The notes under the pieces were generated by a model. The model saw only the letters and a list, made by a program, of their open reading frames with translations. It was not told the origin of the DNA and made no database searches. From JAOADN01 sp049323795 (GTDB taxonomy: Bacteria > Pseudomonadota > Alphaproteobacteria > Rhodobacterales > Rhodobacteraceae), in contig JBMOOH010000028.1 of NCBI GenBank assembly GCA_049323795.1, forward strand, positions 1 through 64,000: DNA of 64,000 nt, read 5' to 3'. Below are positions 16,333 to 24,898 of the stretch, in pieces. Position 1 is the first letter of the stretch. Every line of letters begins with the position of its first letter. The translations under genes and the position numbers were made by a program.

Positions 16333-17634
16333 GTGGCAGGGCTCCCCCGGCGGCTGGTCGTCGTCCTCAAGGGCTACCCGCGGTTGTCCGAGACCTTCAT
16401 CGCGCAGGAGATCCTCGGCCTCGAGAGGGCCGGGCTTGACATGGCGATCGTCTCGCTCCGCCGTCCGACCGATGCCCGCCGCCATCCCGTGCACGACGAG
16501 ATCCGCGCCCCCGTGCTCTATCTGCCCGAATACCTTCACCAAGAGCCGTCGCGCGTGCTGCGGGGGCTCAGACGCGCGACGAGGATGACCGGTTTCCGCG
16601 CCGCCCTGCGCCGGTTCCTCGGCGATCTCCGCCGCGATCCCACACCGAACCGTATCCGCCGCTTTGGCCAGGCGGCCGTCCTTGCTGCCGAGATGCCTCC
16701 GGGCGCGGACTGGATTCATGCCCACTTCATCCACACCCCGGCCTCGGCGGCGGCCTATGCGTCGCTGATGACCGGCCTGCCCTGGAGCTGCTCGGCCCAT
16801 GCCAAGGACATCTGGACCGCGCCGGACTGGGACATCGCCGGGAAACTTGCCGGGATGCGCTGGGCGGTGACATGCACCGCCGCCGGGCGCGGCCGGCTTG
16901 CGGGCCTCGCGCCGCAGGGCACGCCGGTGCATCTCAGCTATCACGGCATCGACCTCGACCGCTTTCCGCCGGGCGGCCGCGGGGCGGGGGACGGCACCGA
17001 CTGCGGCACCGGCCGCGGCTCCGATCCGGGTGCCGATCCCGGTGCCGATCCCGGTGCCGGCAGCAGCGGCGATCCGGTGCACATCCTCAGCGTCGGGCGC
17101 GCGGTTCCGAAGAAGGGATTCGACGTCCTCGTCGAGGCGCTGGGACGCCTGCCCCCGGGGCTGCGCTGGCGCCTCACCCATGTCGGCGGGGGCGATGTCT
17201 CGGCGCTGCGGGCGCGCGCCTCGGGGCTCGGGATCGGGGGGCGCATCGCATGGGCCGGGGCGCTCGACCAGCCGGCGCTGCTCGCGCTCTACCGGGCGGC
17301 CGACATCTTCGTCCTGGCCTGCCGGGTGGCCCCGGACGGGGACCGGGACGGACTGCCCAATGTCCTTGTCGAGGCGGCGAGCCAGGGGCTCGCCAGCGTC
17401 TCGACCGACGTGTCCGGTGTGCCGGAGCTCCTCCGCGACGGCGAGAACGGGCTGATCGTGCCGCCGGACGATCCCGCGCGCCTCGCCGCGGCTCTCGAGC
17501 GGCTTGTCCGCGATCCGGGCCTGCGGCGGCGTCTCGGGAACGCGGCCCTGGCCCGCGTGCGCAGGGACTTCGACCACAGGGCGGGGATCCGGCAGCTTCT
17601 GGACCTGTTCGGCGCCCCCTGCGGGGAACGGTGA
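16333..17634 (+). CDS. GT4-family glycosyltransferase with repeat-encoded linker
   Basis: This 433-residue GT-B enzyme has N-terminal YPRLSETFIAQEILGLERAG, typical of colanic-acid/exopolysaccharide GT4 enzymes, and IHAHFIHTPASAA. The donor half has LSVGRAVPKKGFDVLVEAL and DGLPNVLVEAASQGLASVST with the E-x7-like retaining motif. Between the domains (about residues 215-245) lies a low-complexity insert with DPGADPGADPGAG, encoded by a 12-bp tandem repeat. It starts with GTG at 16333, 2 bp after the preceding stop, and overlaps the next gene by ATGA. It is the middle of three consecutive transferases and probably adds a sugar to the same glycan. Confidence 0.85.
   Translation: MAGLPRRLVVVLKGYPRLSETFIAQEILGLERAGLDMAIVSLRRPTDARRHPVHDEIRAPVLYLPEYLHQEPSRVLRGLRRATRMTGFRAALRRFLGDLRRDPTPNRIRRFGQAAVLAAEMPPGADWIHAHFIHTPASAAAYASLMTGLPWSCSAHAKDIWTAPDWDIAGKLAGMRWAVTCTAAGRGRLAGLAPQGTPVHLSYHGIDLDRFPPGGRGAGDGTDCGTGRGSDPGADPGADPGAGSSGDPVHILSVGRAVPKKGFDVLVEALGRLPPGLRWRLTHVGGGDVSALRARASGLGIGGRIAWAGALDQPALLALYRAADIFVLACRVAPDGDRDGLPNVLVEAASQGLASVSTDVSGVPELLRDGENGLIVPPDDPARLAAALERLVRDPGLRRRLGNAALARVRRDFDHRAGIRQLLDLFGAPCGER
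17023..17058 (+). repeat. 12-bp tandem repeat in GT4 linker
   Basis: Three consecutive in-frame copies of gatcccggtgcc (first copy with one C-to-G change) encode DPGA three times. They sit in the interdomain linker, where length changes would be tolerated. Confidence 0.9.
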
Positions 17635-18764
17635 TGCGCCGCGCTCCGAGGGTCTTCTTCTACGTCCAGCACCTGCTCGGGATCGGGCATCTTGCCCGGG
17701 CGAGCCGCATCGCCGGGGCGCTGGCCGCGGATGGCTTCCGGGTCACGGTCGTGACCGGGGGCAGTCCCGTCGCGGGCTTTCCCGGGGCGGGCGTCGCCCA
17801 TGTCGCGCTGCCCGAGATCCGGTCCGATCCGGGTTTCACCGGCCTCACCGATGCCTCCGGCCTCCCCGTGGGGGACGCCTTCATGGCCGATCGCCGTGCG
17901 CTCCTGCTGTCGGCATTTCGTGAAAGCCGGGCCGACATCGTCGTCACCGAGGCCTTCCCCTTCGGCAGGCGGCAGGTGCGCTTCGAGCTTGTTCCGCTGC
18001 TCGAGGCCATCCACGGGATGCCGGGCCGTCCGCGCGTGGTGGCGTCCCTGCGCGACATCCTGCAGGAGCGCACGAAGCCGGGGCGGGACGCGGAGAGCCT
18101 CGCGCTGGCGCGGCAGTTCTACGACCTCGTGCTCGTTCACGGCGATCCGCGCTTTGCCCGGATCGAGGAAACCTTTCCGCCTGCCTCGGCGATCGCCGAC
18201 CGCATCGCCTATACGGGGCTCGTCGCCGCCGGTCTGCCGCCGCCCTCGTCGGACCGGTTCGACGTCGTCGTATCGGCCGGAGGGGGCGCGGTGGGCGGGG
18301 CGCTGCTTGCCGCCGCCTCCGGTGCGCGGCGGCGGCTGGGCGGCACGACCACCTGGGCGCTGATCGGCGGGACGAACCTTCCCGCGGCGGAGTACGACCG
18401 GGTCGCCGCGGACCTGCCGACCGGCACCGAACTCTTCCGGTTCCGGCCCGATTTCGTCGGCCTTCTCCGCAACGCGCAGCTTTCGGTGTCGCAGGCCGGG
18501 TACAACACGGTCTGCGACATCCTCGGCGCAGGGTGCCGGAGCGTGCTCGTCCCCTTCGCGGCGGGGGGCGAGACGGAACAGGGCCTGCGCGCTGCACGGC
18601 TGTCGGCACTCGGGCTGGCGGGGGTCGTTCCCGAGGCGGAGCTGTCGGCGATGCGCCTCGCGGGTGCGGTCGAAACCGCGCTGTCCGGTCCGCCGCCGCC
18701 GCCCGCCGCGCTCGACCTCAACGGGGCCGCGGAGACCGCGCGGCTTCTGAGGTCGCTGCTCTGA
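17634..18764 (+). CDS. MurG/GT28-like glycosyltransferase
   Basis: This 376-residue protein opens VFFYVQHLLGIGHLARASRI, the GT28-type glycine loop. It has VVVSAGGGAVGGAL in the middle (start of the donor domain) and LSVSQAGYNTVCDILGAG near the C-terminus, the nucleotide-sugar-binding motif. It is built like the first gene of the unit, suggesting two related transfer steps or an old duplication around the GT4 gene. The ATG overlaps the stop of the GT4 gene (ATGA). A 198-bp gap separates it from the pseudo-ABC gene on the same strand. Cytoplasmic; substrate unknown. Confidence 0.78.
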   Translation: MRRAPRVFFYVQHLLGIGHLARASRIAGALAADGFRVTVVTGGSPVAGFPGAGVAHVALPEIRSDPGFTGLTDASGLPVGDAFMADRRALLLSAFRESRADIVVTEAFPFGRRQVRFELVPLLEAIHGMPGRPRVVASLRDILQERTKPGRDAESLALARQFYDLVLVHGDPRFARIEETFPPASAIADRIAYTGLVAAGLPPPSSDRFDVVVSAGGGAVGGALLAAASGARRRLGGTTTWALIGGTNLPAAEYDRVAADLPTGTELFRFRPDFVGLLRNAQLSVSQAGYNTVCDILGAGCRSVLVPFAAGGETEQGLRAARLSALGLAGVVPEAELSAMRLAGAVETALSGPPPPPAALDLNGAAETARLLRSLL

Positions 18765-18962
18765 AGCCGCCTCGCGGTGACGAAGCGGTGGATTTTCGCC
18801 TGTCCTGCTGTAAGGTCCGGCCGGAGCCGGGCACGCCGGGTGCCGAAGGCGAAGTCGGACGCGCACATCGAACATGACGAACCTGCGGAACGCGAACGCA
18901 CGGCCCGCCGGGCCCGGAGAGCCGCCGCGGCGGCGGCCCGGCGCGGCCCTGGCCGCGGGTGG

Positions 18963-21683
18963 ATGAGCATGGAGCCGCGGCTTTCCCGCTACATCTGGGC
19001 CCACACGCGCCGCCAGCAGGTCTGGATCCTGTTGGTGGTCCTTGCGTCGATGATCCCCTACTTCCTGTCGTTCGACCTGCCGAAGCAGATCGTCAACGGC
19101 CCGATCCAGGGCGACGGGTTCGACACCCCCGGCGCGACGCAGCTCTTCATGCCGATCGCGCTCGACCTGCCCTGGGCCGGGCAGGTCGTGCTGTTCGAGG
19201 GGCTGCCGCTGGAACGGATGCCGACACTCTTTGCACTGAGCGCGGTGTTCCTTGCGCTCGTCATCATCAACGGGCTCTTCAAGTTCTACATCAACACCTA
19301 CAAGGGCCGGCTGGGGGAAAGGCTGCTCCGCCGCATCCGTTTCGACCTCGTTGACCGCATCCTCCGCTTCCCGCCGCACACCTTCAAGCGCCTCAAGGGC
19401 GCCGAGATATCGAGCATGGTGAAGGACGAGGTGGAACCCCTCGGCGGGTTCACCGGCGATGCCTTCGTCGTGCCGGTCCAGCTCGGCGGGCAGGCGCTCA
19501 CGGCGCTCGTCTTCATCTTTCTCCAGAGCCTCTGGCTCGGCCTCATCACCGCCGTGCTTGTCGGCGTGCAGGCCATCGTGATTCCGCGGATGCGCCGGCG
19601 GCTTCTGGTGCTCGGGCGGCAGCGGCAGCTTACGGCACGGGAACTCGCGGGACGGGTCAGCGAGATCGTGGACGGGATCGGCGTGATCCACGCCTACGAC
19701 ACCTCGAACCTCGAACGCGCCGACGTGGCGTCGCGGCTCGGGCTGATCTTCCGGATCCGCTACGACATCTACCAGTGGAAGTTCATGGTGAAGTTCATCA
19801 ACAACTTCCTCGCCTCGATCACCCCGTTCCTGTTCTACAGCGTGGGCGGCTACCTCGCGCTCAGGGGCAGCCTCGACATCGGCCAGCTGGTCGCGGTGAT
19901 CGGGGCCTACAAGGATCTGCCGGGGCCGCTCAAGGACCTGATCGACTGGGACCAGAACCGCCAGGACGTCCAGGTGAAGTACTCGCAGGTCGTCAGCCAG
20001 TTCGCCATCGAAGGGATGATCGACGGCGAGATACAGGCCGTCCTGGCCGAGCCGGGGCATGCGCCGCTGGGCCAGCCGCTCGCCGCCGTCAACCTCGGCG
20101 TCGACGACGACAGCGGCGCGACGCTGCTCGATCGGGTCAACCTTCAGATCCGCCACGCCGAGAAGGTCGCGCTGGTCAGCGACTCGACCGCGGCGGAGGT
20201 CTTCGCCGAGGTCGTCGCCCGCACCGTCTGGCCGACGCGCGGCCGGGTGACCGCAGGTGACAGCGACATCCTGTCGCTGCCCGAATCGACCGTCGGCCGG
20301 GCGATCACCTATGTCGCGCCCGATCCGTTCCTCTTCTTCGGGACGCTCCGTGACAACCTTCTCTACGGCCTGAAGCACGCGCCCCTGCGCGAGGTCGATC
20401 TCGACGAGGCCGCGCGGCGCCACCGGACCTGGGAGGGGCACGAAGCGAGGATGTCGGGCAATCCCGACCTCGACCTCGCGCATGACTGGATCGACTACGA
20501 GGCCGCCGGCGCCACCGGGCCCGGCGACCTGTTCCAGGCGATCGTCCAGGCGCTCGACGCGGTCCAGTTCAGCGACGACATCATCGACTTCGCGAAGCGC
20601 TCGACAATCGGACCCGACCGCTACCCCGATCTGACCGGGCGGCTTGTCGGGATGCGGCAGGCGGTCCGCGACGAACTGGGGCGGCGCAAGCTCGGGCAGA
20701 TGATCGTCGCCTTCGAGCCGGATGCCTACAACGCCGAGGCGACGGTGGGCGAGAACCTGCTCTTCGGCAATCCCATCGGCCCGCTGCTCCAGTCCGAGTC
20801 CATCGCGCGGGTCGAGCATTTCCGGCAGTCGGTCGGGGCCGATCTTGCCTCCGAACTGTTCGCCATGGGCTTCCAGATCGCCGAGCAGGCGATCGAGCTC
20901 TTCTCGGGCCTGCCTCCGGACCACCCGTTCTTCGACCAGCTCACCTTCATGTCGGCCGAGGACATCCCCCGCTACCAGGCGCTGCTCCAGCAGCTCAGGG
21001 GCCGGGGCTTCGGCGCCGCGACCGAGGCCGAGCGCGTGGCGATCATCCGTCTGAGCTTTGCCTATATCGAGCCCCGGCATCGCTTCGGCCTGCTCACCGC
21101 GGACCTGCAGGCCCGGATCGTCGCCGCGCGCGGACGCTTCCATGCAGGTCTCCCCGAAGACCTGCGCGCCGCGATCGAGCCCTACGATCCGGCGCGCTAC
21201 ATCGCTTCGGCAACGATCCTCGACAACGTGCTCTTCGGCCGCATCAGCCACCGCTACGCCAACGAGGTCGGCACCGTCCACGAGATAACCCGCGATCTCT
21301 TCCGGTCGCTCGGCCTCTACGAGCCGATATTCTCGGTCGGGCTCGACTACCATGTCGGGGCGTCGGGCAAGCGCCTGACCTCGATCCAGCGGCAGAAGCT
21401 CGGGATTGCCCGTGCGCTGCTCCGGCGTTCGGAATACTATGTGTTCAACCGGCCCCTCTCGGGGGCCGACCAGACGACGCAGGACCGGATCATCCGCAAC
21501 GCGCTCGATCACCTCGGGCGCGGCGGGGCGGAACCGGGAGTGATGTGGGTGCTTCCCCATCCTTCGCTCGGCGCGGCCTTCGACCGGATCGTGACCTTCA
21601 GGGGCGGCACGGTGGCGGACGACCGTCGGCGGCATGCCGGAGAGGCGTCGGGAAGTCGCGTGGAAGACAGGCAGTCTGCCTGA
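18963..21683 (+). CDS. giant ABC exporter-like protein with degenerate ATPase (pseudo-ABC)
   Basis: This 906-residue protein has an N-terminal ABC-exporter-like membrane domain (about residues 10-330, five to six helices, including ITPFLFYSVGGYLALRGSL). The expanded nucleotide-binding domain (about 370-906) is twice normal size. All ATPase motifs are lost: Walker A is SDSTAAEV at 406-413 (Lys replaced by Glu412); the Q-loop reads VAPDPFLF with no Gln; the signature is LTSIQ at 805-809; Walker B is YYVFNRP with Asn829-Arg830 instead of Asp-Glu. Only the switch His (866) remains. Three ABC-like segments recur, TLRDNLLYG (461), TVGENLLFG (594) and TILDNVLFG (751), as if the loop after the Q-motif had been copied. 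ATG at 18963 is chosen; an Arg/Ala-rich in-frame extension reaches back to a GTG at 18777. Probably a non-hydrolysing membrane protein; role unknown. A cNMP-binding gene follows after 30 bp. Confidence 0.85.
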   Translation: MSMEPRLSRYIWAHTRRQQVWILLVVLASMIPYFLSFDLPKQIVNGPIQGDGFDTPGATQLFMPIALDLPWAGQVVLFEGLPLERMPTLFALSAVFLALVIINGLFKFYINTYKGRLGERLLRRIRFDLVDRILRFPPHTFKRLKGAEISSMVKDEVEPLGGFTGDAFVVPVQLGGQALTALVFIFLQSLWLGLITAVLVGVQAIVIPRMRRRLLVLGRQRQLTARELAGRVSEIVDGIGVIHAYDTSNLERADVASRLGLIFRIRYDIYQWKFMVKFINNFLASITPFLFYSVGGYLALRGSLDIGQLVAVIGAYKDLPGPLKDLIDWDQNRQDVQVKYSQVVSQFAIEGMIDGEIQAVLAEPGHAPLGQPLAAVNLGVDDDSGATLLDRVNLQIRHAEKVALVSDSTAAEVFAEVVARTVWPTRGRVTAGDSDILSLPESTVGRAITYVAPDPFLFFGTLRDNLLYGLKHAPLREVDLDEAARRHRTWEGHEARMSGNPDLDLAHDWIDYEAAGATGPGDLFQAIVQALDAVQFSDDIIDFAKRSTIGPDRYPDLTGRLVGMRQAVRDELGRRKLGQMIVAFEPDAYNAEATVGENLLFGNPIGPLLQSESIARVEHFRQSVGADLASELFAMGFQIAEQAIELFSGLPPDHPFFDQLTFMSAEDIPRYQALLQQLRGRGFGAATEAERVAIIRLSFAYIEPRHRFGLLTADLQARIVAARGRFHAGLPEDLRAAIEPYDPARYIASATILDNVLFGRISHRYANEVGTVHEITRDLFRSLGLYEPIFSVGLDYHVGASGKRLTSIQRQKLGIARALLRRSEYYVFNRPLSGADQTTQDRIIRNALDHLGRGGAEPGVMWVLPHPSLGAAFDRIVTFRGGTVADDRRRHAGEASGSRVEDRQSA

Positions 21684-21713
21684 GGCAAGGGCGAAAGGAC
21701 ACCGGGGACGGGA

Positions 21714-22181
21714 ATGCTGCTGAAAGACGAAGTGCAGATGCTACGCCAACTGCCGCTCTTCGCGCGGGTGGACCCTTCGCGTCTGAAGCTTCTTGCCTTC
21801 GCTTCGGACCGGGTGACCTACTGCAAGGGCGACGTCCTTTTCCGCCAGGGCGATCCAGGGGACGCGGCCTATGTCATCCTCGAAGGCAGGGCGGAGGTGC
21901 TGACCGAATCTGCCGGCGGGCCGCTCAAGGTGGCGGAAGTGGAGCGTAACGCGATCGTGGGCGAGATCGCCATCCTGTGCGACGTGTCACGGACAGCGAC
22001 GGTGCAGGCGGCCACCCCGCTCGAGGCGCTGCGGATACGCAAGGACGTGTTCCTCAAGATGCTGACGGACTTCCCCGACATCACCATCGAGGTGATGCGC
22101 GAACTGGCGCAGCGGCTGTCGCAGACGACGACCGAGCTCGCCGAGGCGCGCAGCCGCGCCGCCGCGGCGGCGAAGACCTGA
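21714..22181 (+). CDS. stand-alone cyclic-nucleotide-binding domain protein
   Basis: This 155-residue protein consists of one CRP-type cNMP-binding beta-barrel. It shows LFRQGDPGDAAYVILEGRAE and the phosphate-binding cassette VGEIAILCDVSRTATVQA, where the Glu and Arg that hold the cyclic phosphate and ribose are both present. Helices near the C-terminus (MRELAQRLSQTTTELAEA) look coiled-coil-like and there is no DNA-binding helix-turn-helix. It would bind cAMP or cGMP in the cytoplasm and act on a partner, most likely the pseudo-ABC protein encoded 30 bp upstream. It is the last gene of the five-gene unit and converges with the phosphoesterase gene 13 bp away. Confidence 0.87.
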   Translation: MLLKDEVQMLRQLPLFARVDPSRLKLLAFASDRVTYCKGDVLFRQGDPGDAAYVILEGRAEVLTESAGGPLKVAEVERNAIVGEIAILCDVSRTATVQAATPLEALRIRKDVFLKMLTDFPDITIEVMRELAQRLSQTTTELAEARSRAAAAAKT

Positions 22182-22194
22182 CCTCGCCGCGGGG

Positions 22195-23823
22195 TCAGAA
22201 TGGCGCGGCCGCCACCCCGTCCTCGGCGTCGAGGCGCGCGGCGAACGCGGCGAGAAGCGCGGCGAACGCCGCCTCCGGGCCCCCCCGGGGGGGCGAGGCC
22301 CGCAGATGCGCCGCAACCCGGAGGACGGCGGCGAGGCGATCCGGGTCGAGGTCGGCCCGTGCTGCCGGCCCGGCCATCCGCACCAGATACCAGTCGGTGA
22401 CGAAATCGAGAAGCGGGACGTCCCGCCACCCGCCGTCCGGCGGCAGGTCCGCCGGCATGGGCCCCGGCAGGCGCCGGACGAGATCCCCGAGCGACCCGAG
22501 CCGGGCGACCCCGGCGAGCGCCACGGGCCAGTCCCGGCGCAGGTGCCGGCGCCCGACGACGACACGGGCATGGGCGAGCGCGAGGGCGTCGAGCGTTGGG
22601 GCGGCGGCCAGGGGCAGCAGCCGCCGGTCCCCGCTCCGCGCCGCCTCGGCCGCGTAGGCGGACCGGATCAGGGGATCGCAGGGCAGGGCGCCGAGCCGTA
22701 CCGTCTCGACCGTCAGTCCCTTCGCCGAAAGCGTCACGGCCTTCCAGGCCGCGGGATAGGCGGCGAGCGACGGCACGGCCACGTCCGTCAGGGTGTCGCC
22801 GCCCCAGCGGCCGCGGGTGAGCGCATTGATGTGCAGATGCCCGCCGAAATGGAGGCGCACGCCGGCCCGGGCCAGCGCACGGCCCACCTCGGGGCCGGGG
22901 ATGCGCCGGGCCAGCGCCGTGCGCCCGATCGCGCGTTCTTCCCCGGGGCCGCCGCGCGGATCGAGGAGAGGGTAGTGCGAGAAGGCGACGAGCCGCTTGC
23001 CGGCCTCGCGCGCCCGCCGCGCCACGTCCGCGATCCAGTCGAGAACGGCCGCCTTGTGGGCAGGCATCGCCGTCCAGCCCGCATCGGTGGCGTCGGCGAA
23101 GGGCTCGGGCGGGCGGTCGCACCTGTCGCACCTGTCGCGGGGCACGAAGACGTTCGCGTCGATCATCAGGAACCATATGCCCTCCACCGGCTCGGCCAGA
23201 TGGCTGGCATCGGTGACGGGTATCCGTGCCGACCCGTCGGGCGAGGCGACATCGAGGCGCCGCTCGCCGGGGGCGGGCGCGGTCCCGAACGGGGTTTCCC
23301 AGTGCAGGTCGCGCGGGTCGCGGCGAAGGCCCGCTTCGGGAAAGACCGACCAGAAGTCGGCATATCCGCCGCAGTGCATCCCCGGACTGACATGTACCCG
23401 CTCGGCGTCGGGGTCGAGATGCGCGGGATCGGAGGTCACGGCGATGTGCCCCGTCGCCGTCAGGAAGCGCCGGGTCCGGTGCCGGCCCGCATCGGCGAAG
23501 ACGTCGTGATTGCCGGGAAGGGCGTGGAAGCGCATTCCGAAGCGGTCCGTGAAGCGGTCGAGAAGAACCCGCAGGCGGGCCGCGGTCGCCCCCTGTCCGT
23601 CGTCGGTGAGATCGCCAAGCAGCACGACATGGCGGATCCCGCGCCGCGCCGCATCGTCGAGGGCGCCCGTCAGGGCCGCGCCGGTTTCGTTGAAGAGCCG
23701 GGGGACCCGTGCCACCTCGGCACCCGGACGGAGCGACAGGCCCGACCAGCGCGGTCCGTCCACGCCGAAATCGGTCTCGGGGTCGTGGAAATGGGCATCG
23801 GCGATGACGGCGAAGCGGAACAT
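22195..23823 (-). CDS. calcineurin-like metallophosphoesterase
   Basis: This 542-residue protein contains the full metallophosphoesterase motif set: FAVIADAHFHDP (DxH), LLGDLTDDG (GD), ALPGNHDVF (GNHD), AFSHYPLLD and FGGHLHINAL (GHxH). It therefore binds two metals and hydrolyses phosphoesters. The catalytic domain ends near residue 370; about 170 further residues are of unknown function. An internal RDRCDRCDRP stretch is encoded by a short 9-bp repeat. Because of its position beside cyclase and cNMP-binding genes, a cyclic-nucleotide phosphodiesterase role (CpdA-like) is possible; nucleotidase or other substrates are equally open. No signal peptide is seen. ATG at 23823. Confidence 0.83.
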   Translation of the reverse strand: MFRFAVIADAHFHDPETDFGVDGPRWSGLSLRPGAEVARVPRLFNETGAALTGALDDAARRGIRHVVLLGDLTDDGQGATAARLRVLLDRFTDRFGMRFHALPGNHDVFADAGRHRTRRFLTATGHIAVTSDPAHLDPDAERVHVSPGMHCGGYADFWSVFPEAGLRRDPRDLHWETPFGTAPAPGERRLDVASPDGSARIPVTDASHLAEPVEGIWFLMIDANVFVPRDRCDRCDRPPEPFADATDAGWTAMPAHKAAVLDWIADVARRAREAGKRLVAFSHYPLLDPRGGPGEERAIGRTALARRIPGPEVGRALARAGVRLHFGGHLHINALTRGRWGGDTLTDVAVPSLAAYPAAWKAVTLSAKGLTVETVRLGALPCDPLIRSAYAAEAARSGDRRLLPLAAAPTLDALALAHARVVVGRRHLRRDWPVALAGVARLGSLGDLVRRLPGPMPADLPPDGGWRDVPLLDFVTDWYLVRMAGPAARADLDPDRLAAVLRVAAHLRASPPRGGPEAAFAALLAAFAARLDAEDGVAAAPF

Positions 23824-24013
23824 CGCGGGGTCCTGACCGCAGCGGGCACTCGGGCCCAGCAGAGGCGGAAAAGCGCCGGCGGGGCAAGTGCATTGCGCCG
23901 GGAATTATCCCTCGCCTCGGTCGGCGAGTTTGTCTAGCATCGGTCGCCGGCCTGCGGAAACGCGGGCGGCGCCGGAAAGGAACGCGAAGGAAGCTCGTGC
24001 AGGTCCGGAACAA

Positions 24014-24898
24014 ATGGCGCGGCCGGGCGTCGGCCAGACGGGGCCTCCGGTGAACGGCAAGCCCGGGCGCAACGCGGCCCGCGTCGGCGTGCGGTTCTGG
24101 GGCACGCGCGGCAGTCTGCCCGTTTCCGGCGGCGACTTTGCGAGGTTCGGCGGATCAACGGTGAGCATCGAGATGCGCTGCGGGCCGAACTGCCTGATCT
24201 TCGATGCCGGATCCGGGATCGCGCCCGCCGGGAAGGCGCTGAAGGAGGAAGGCATCTCGAAGGTGCACCTCTTCTTCACGCACTGCCACTACGACCACAT
24301 CATCGGCTTTCCCTTCTTCGCCCCCCTCTACGATCCGGCCACCACGGTCGAGATCTGGTCGGGCCACCTCGCGGGCCGGATGACGACCGGGGAAATGCTC
24401 GCGGAGTTCATGCGCCCGCCCTGGTTCCCCGTGTGTCCCGATGTCTGCCCCGCCTCGCTGAGCTTCAGGGATTTCGCCCCGGGCGATACGCTCGGGCCGG
24501 TTCCCGATCTTCGCATCGCGACGCGGAGCCTGAACCATCCGGGCGGCGCGGTCGGCTACCGGGTGGAGTGGCGGGGAAAGGCCGTCGCCGTCGTGACGGA
24601 CACCGAGCATCGCGGGGACGAGCTCGATCCCGCGGTGCTCAACCTCATCCGCGGCGCGGACCTGTTCATGTACGACGCGAGCTATCTCGAGTCCGAGATG
24701 GAGAGGTTCCGCGGGTTCGGCCATTCGACCTGGGAACAGGCGGTGCGCCTGGCCGTGGCGGCGGGGGCGCGGCGGGCCGCGATGATCCATCACGCCCCGT
24801 GGCGGACGGATGCCCAGCTCGACCGGATCGATGCCGAGGCCCGGGCGCGGTTCCCGGGCGCCTTCGTCGCCGCCGACGGTCAGGCGATCGTCGTCTGA
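24014..24898 (+). CDS. MBL-fold metallo-hydrolase
   Basis: This 294-residue metallo-beta-lactamase-fold protein opens VGVRFWGTRGSLPVSGGDFA, the signature of the RNase Z/PhnP-like MBL branch. It has the metal-binding LFFTHCHYDHIIGF (HxHxDH), a later Asp in VVTDTEHRGD and His in IHHAPW. Members hydrolyse phosphodiesters or related substrates. The start is uncertain: ATG at 24014 is used, and a GTG at 24050 gives a tighter N-terminus before the conserved block. It diverges from the calcineurin-like gene and overlaps the convergent deacetylase-like gene by 19 bp. A cyclic-nucleotide link is suggested only by context. Confidence 0.8.
   Translation: MARPGVGQTGPPVNGKPGRNAARVGVRFWGTRGSLPVSGGDFARFGGSTVSIEMRCGPNCLIFDAGSGIAPAGKALKEEGISKVHLFFTHCHYDHIIGFPFFAPLYDPATTVEIWSGHLAGRMTTGEMLAEFMRPPWFPVCPDVCPASLSFRDFAPGDTLGPVPDLRIATRSLNHPGGAVGYRVEWRGKAVAVVTDTEHRGDELDPAVLNLIRGADLFMYDASYLESEMERFRGFGHSTWEQAVRLAVAAGARRAAMIHHAPWRTDAQLDRIDAEARARFPGAFVAADGQAIVV

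Noticed and set aside
18777..18962. In-frame N-terminal extension of the pseudo-ABC protein starting at a GTG
   Set aside because: The extension is Arg/Ala-rich, lacks a ribosome site and precedes the natural MSMEPRLSRY opening; it cannot be excluded without homologs.
17289..21635. Very long open frame on the minus strand opposite the glycosyltransferase/pseudo-ABC unit
   Set aside because: It has no recognisable domain and lies fully opposite genes with clear family motifs; GC-rich DNA often keeps antisense frames open.
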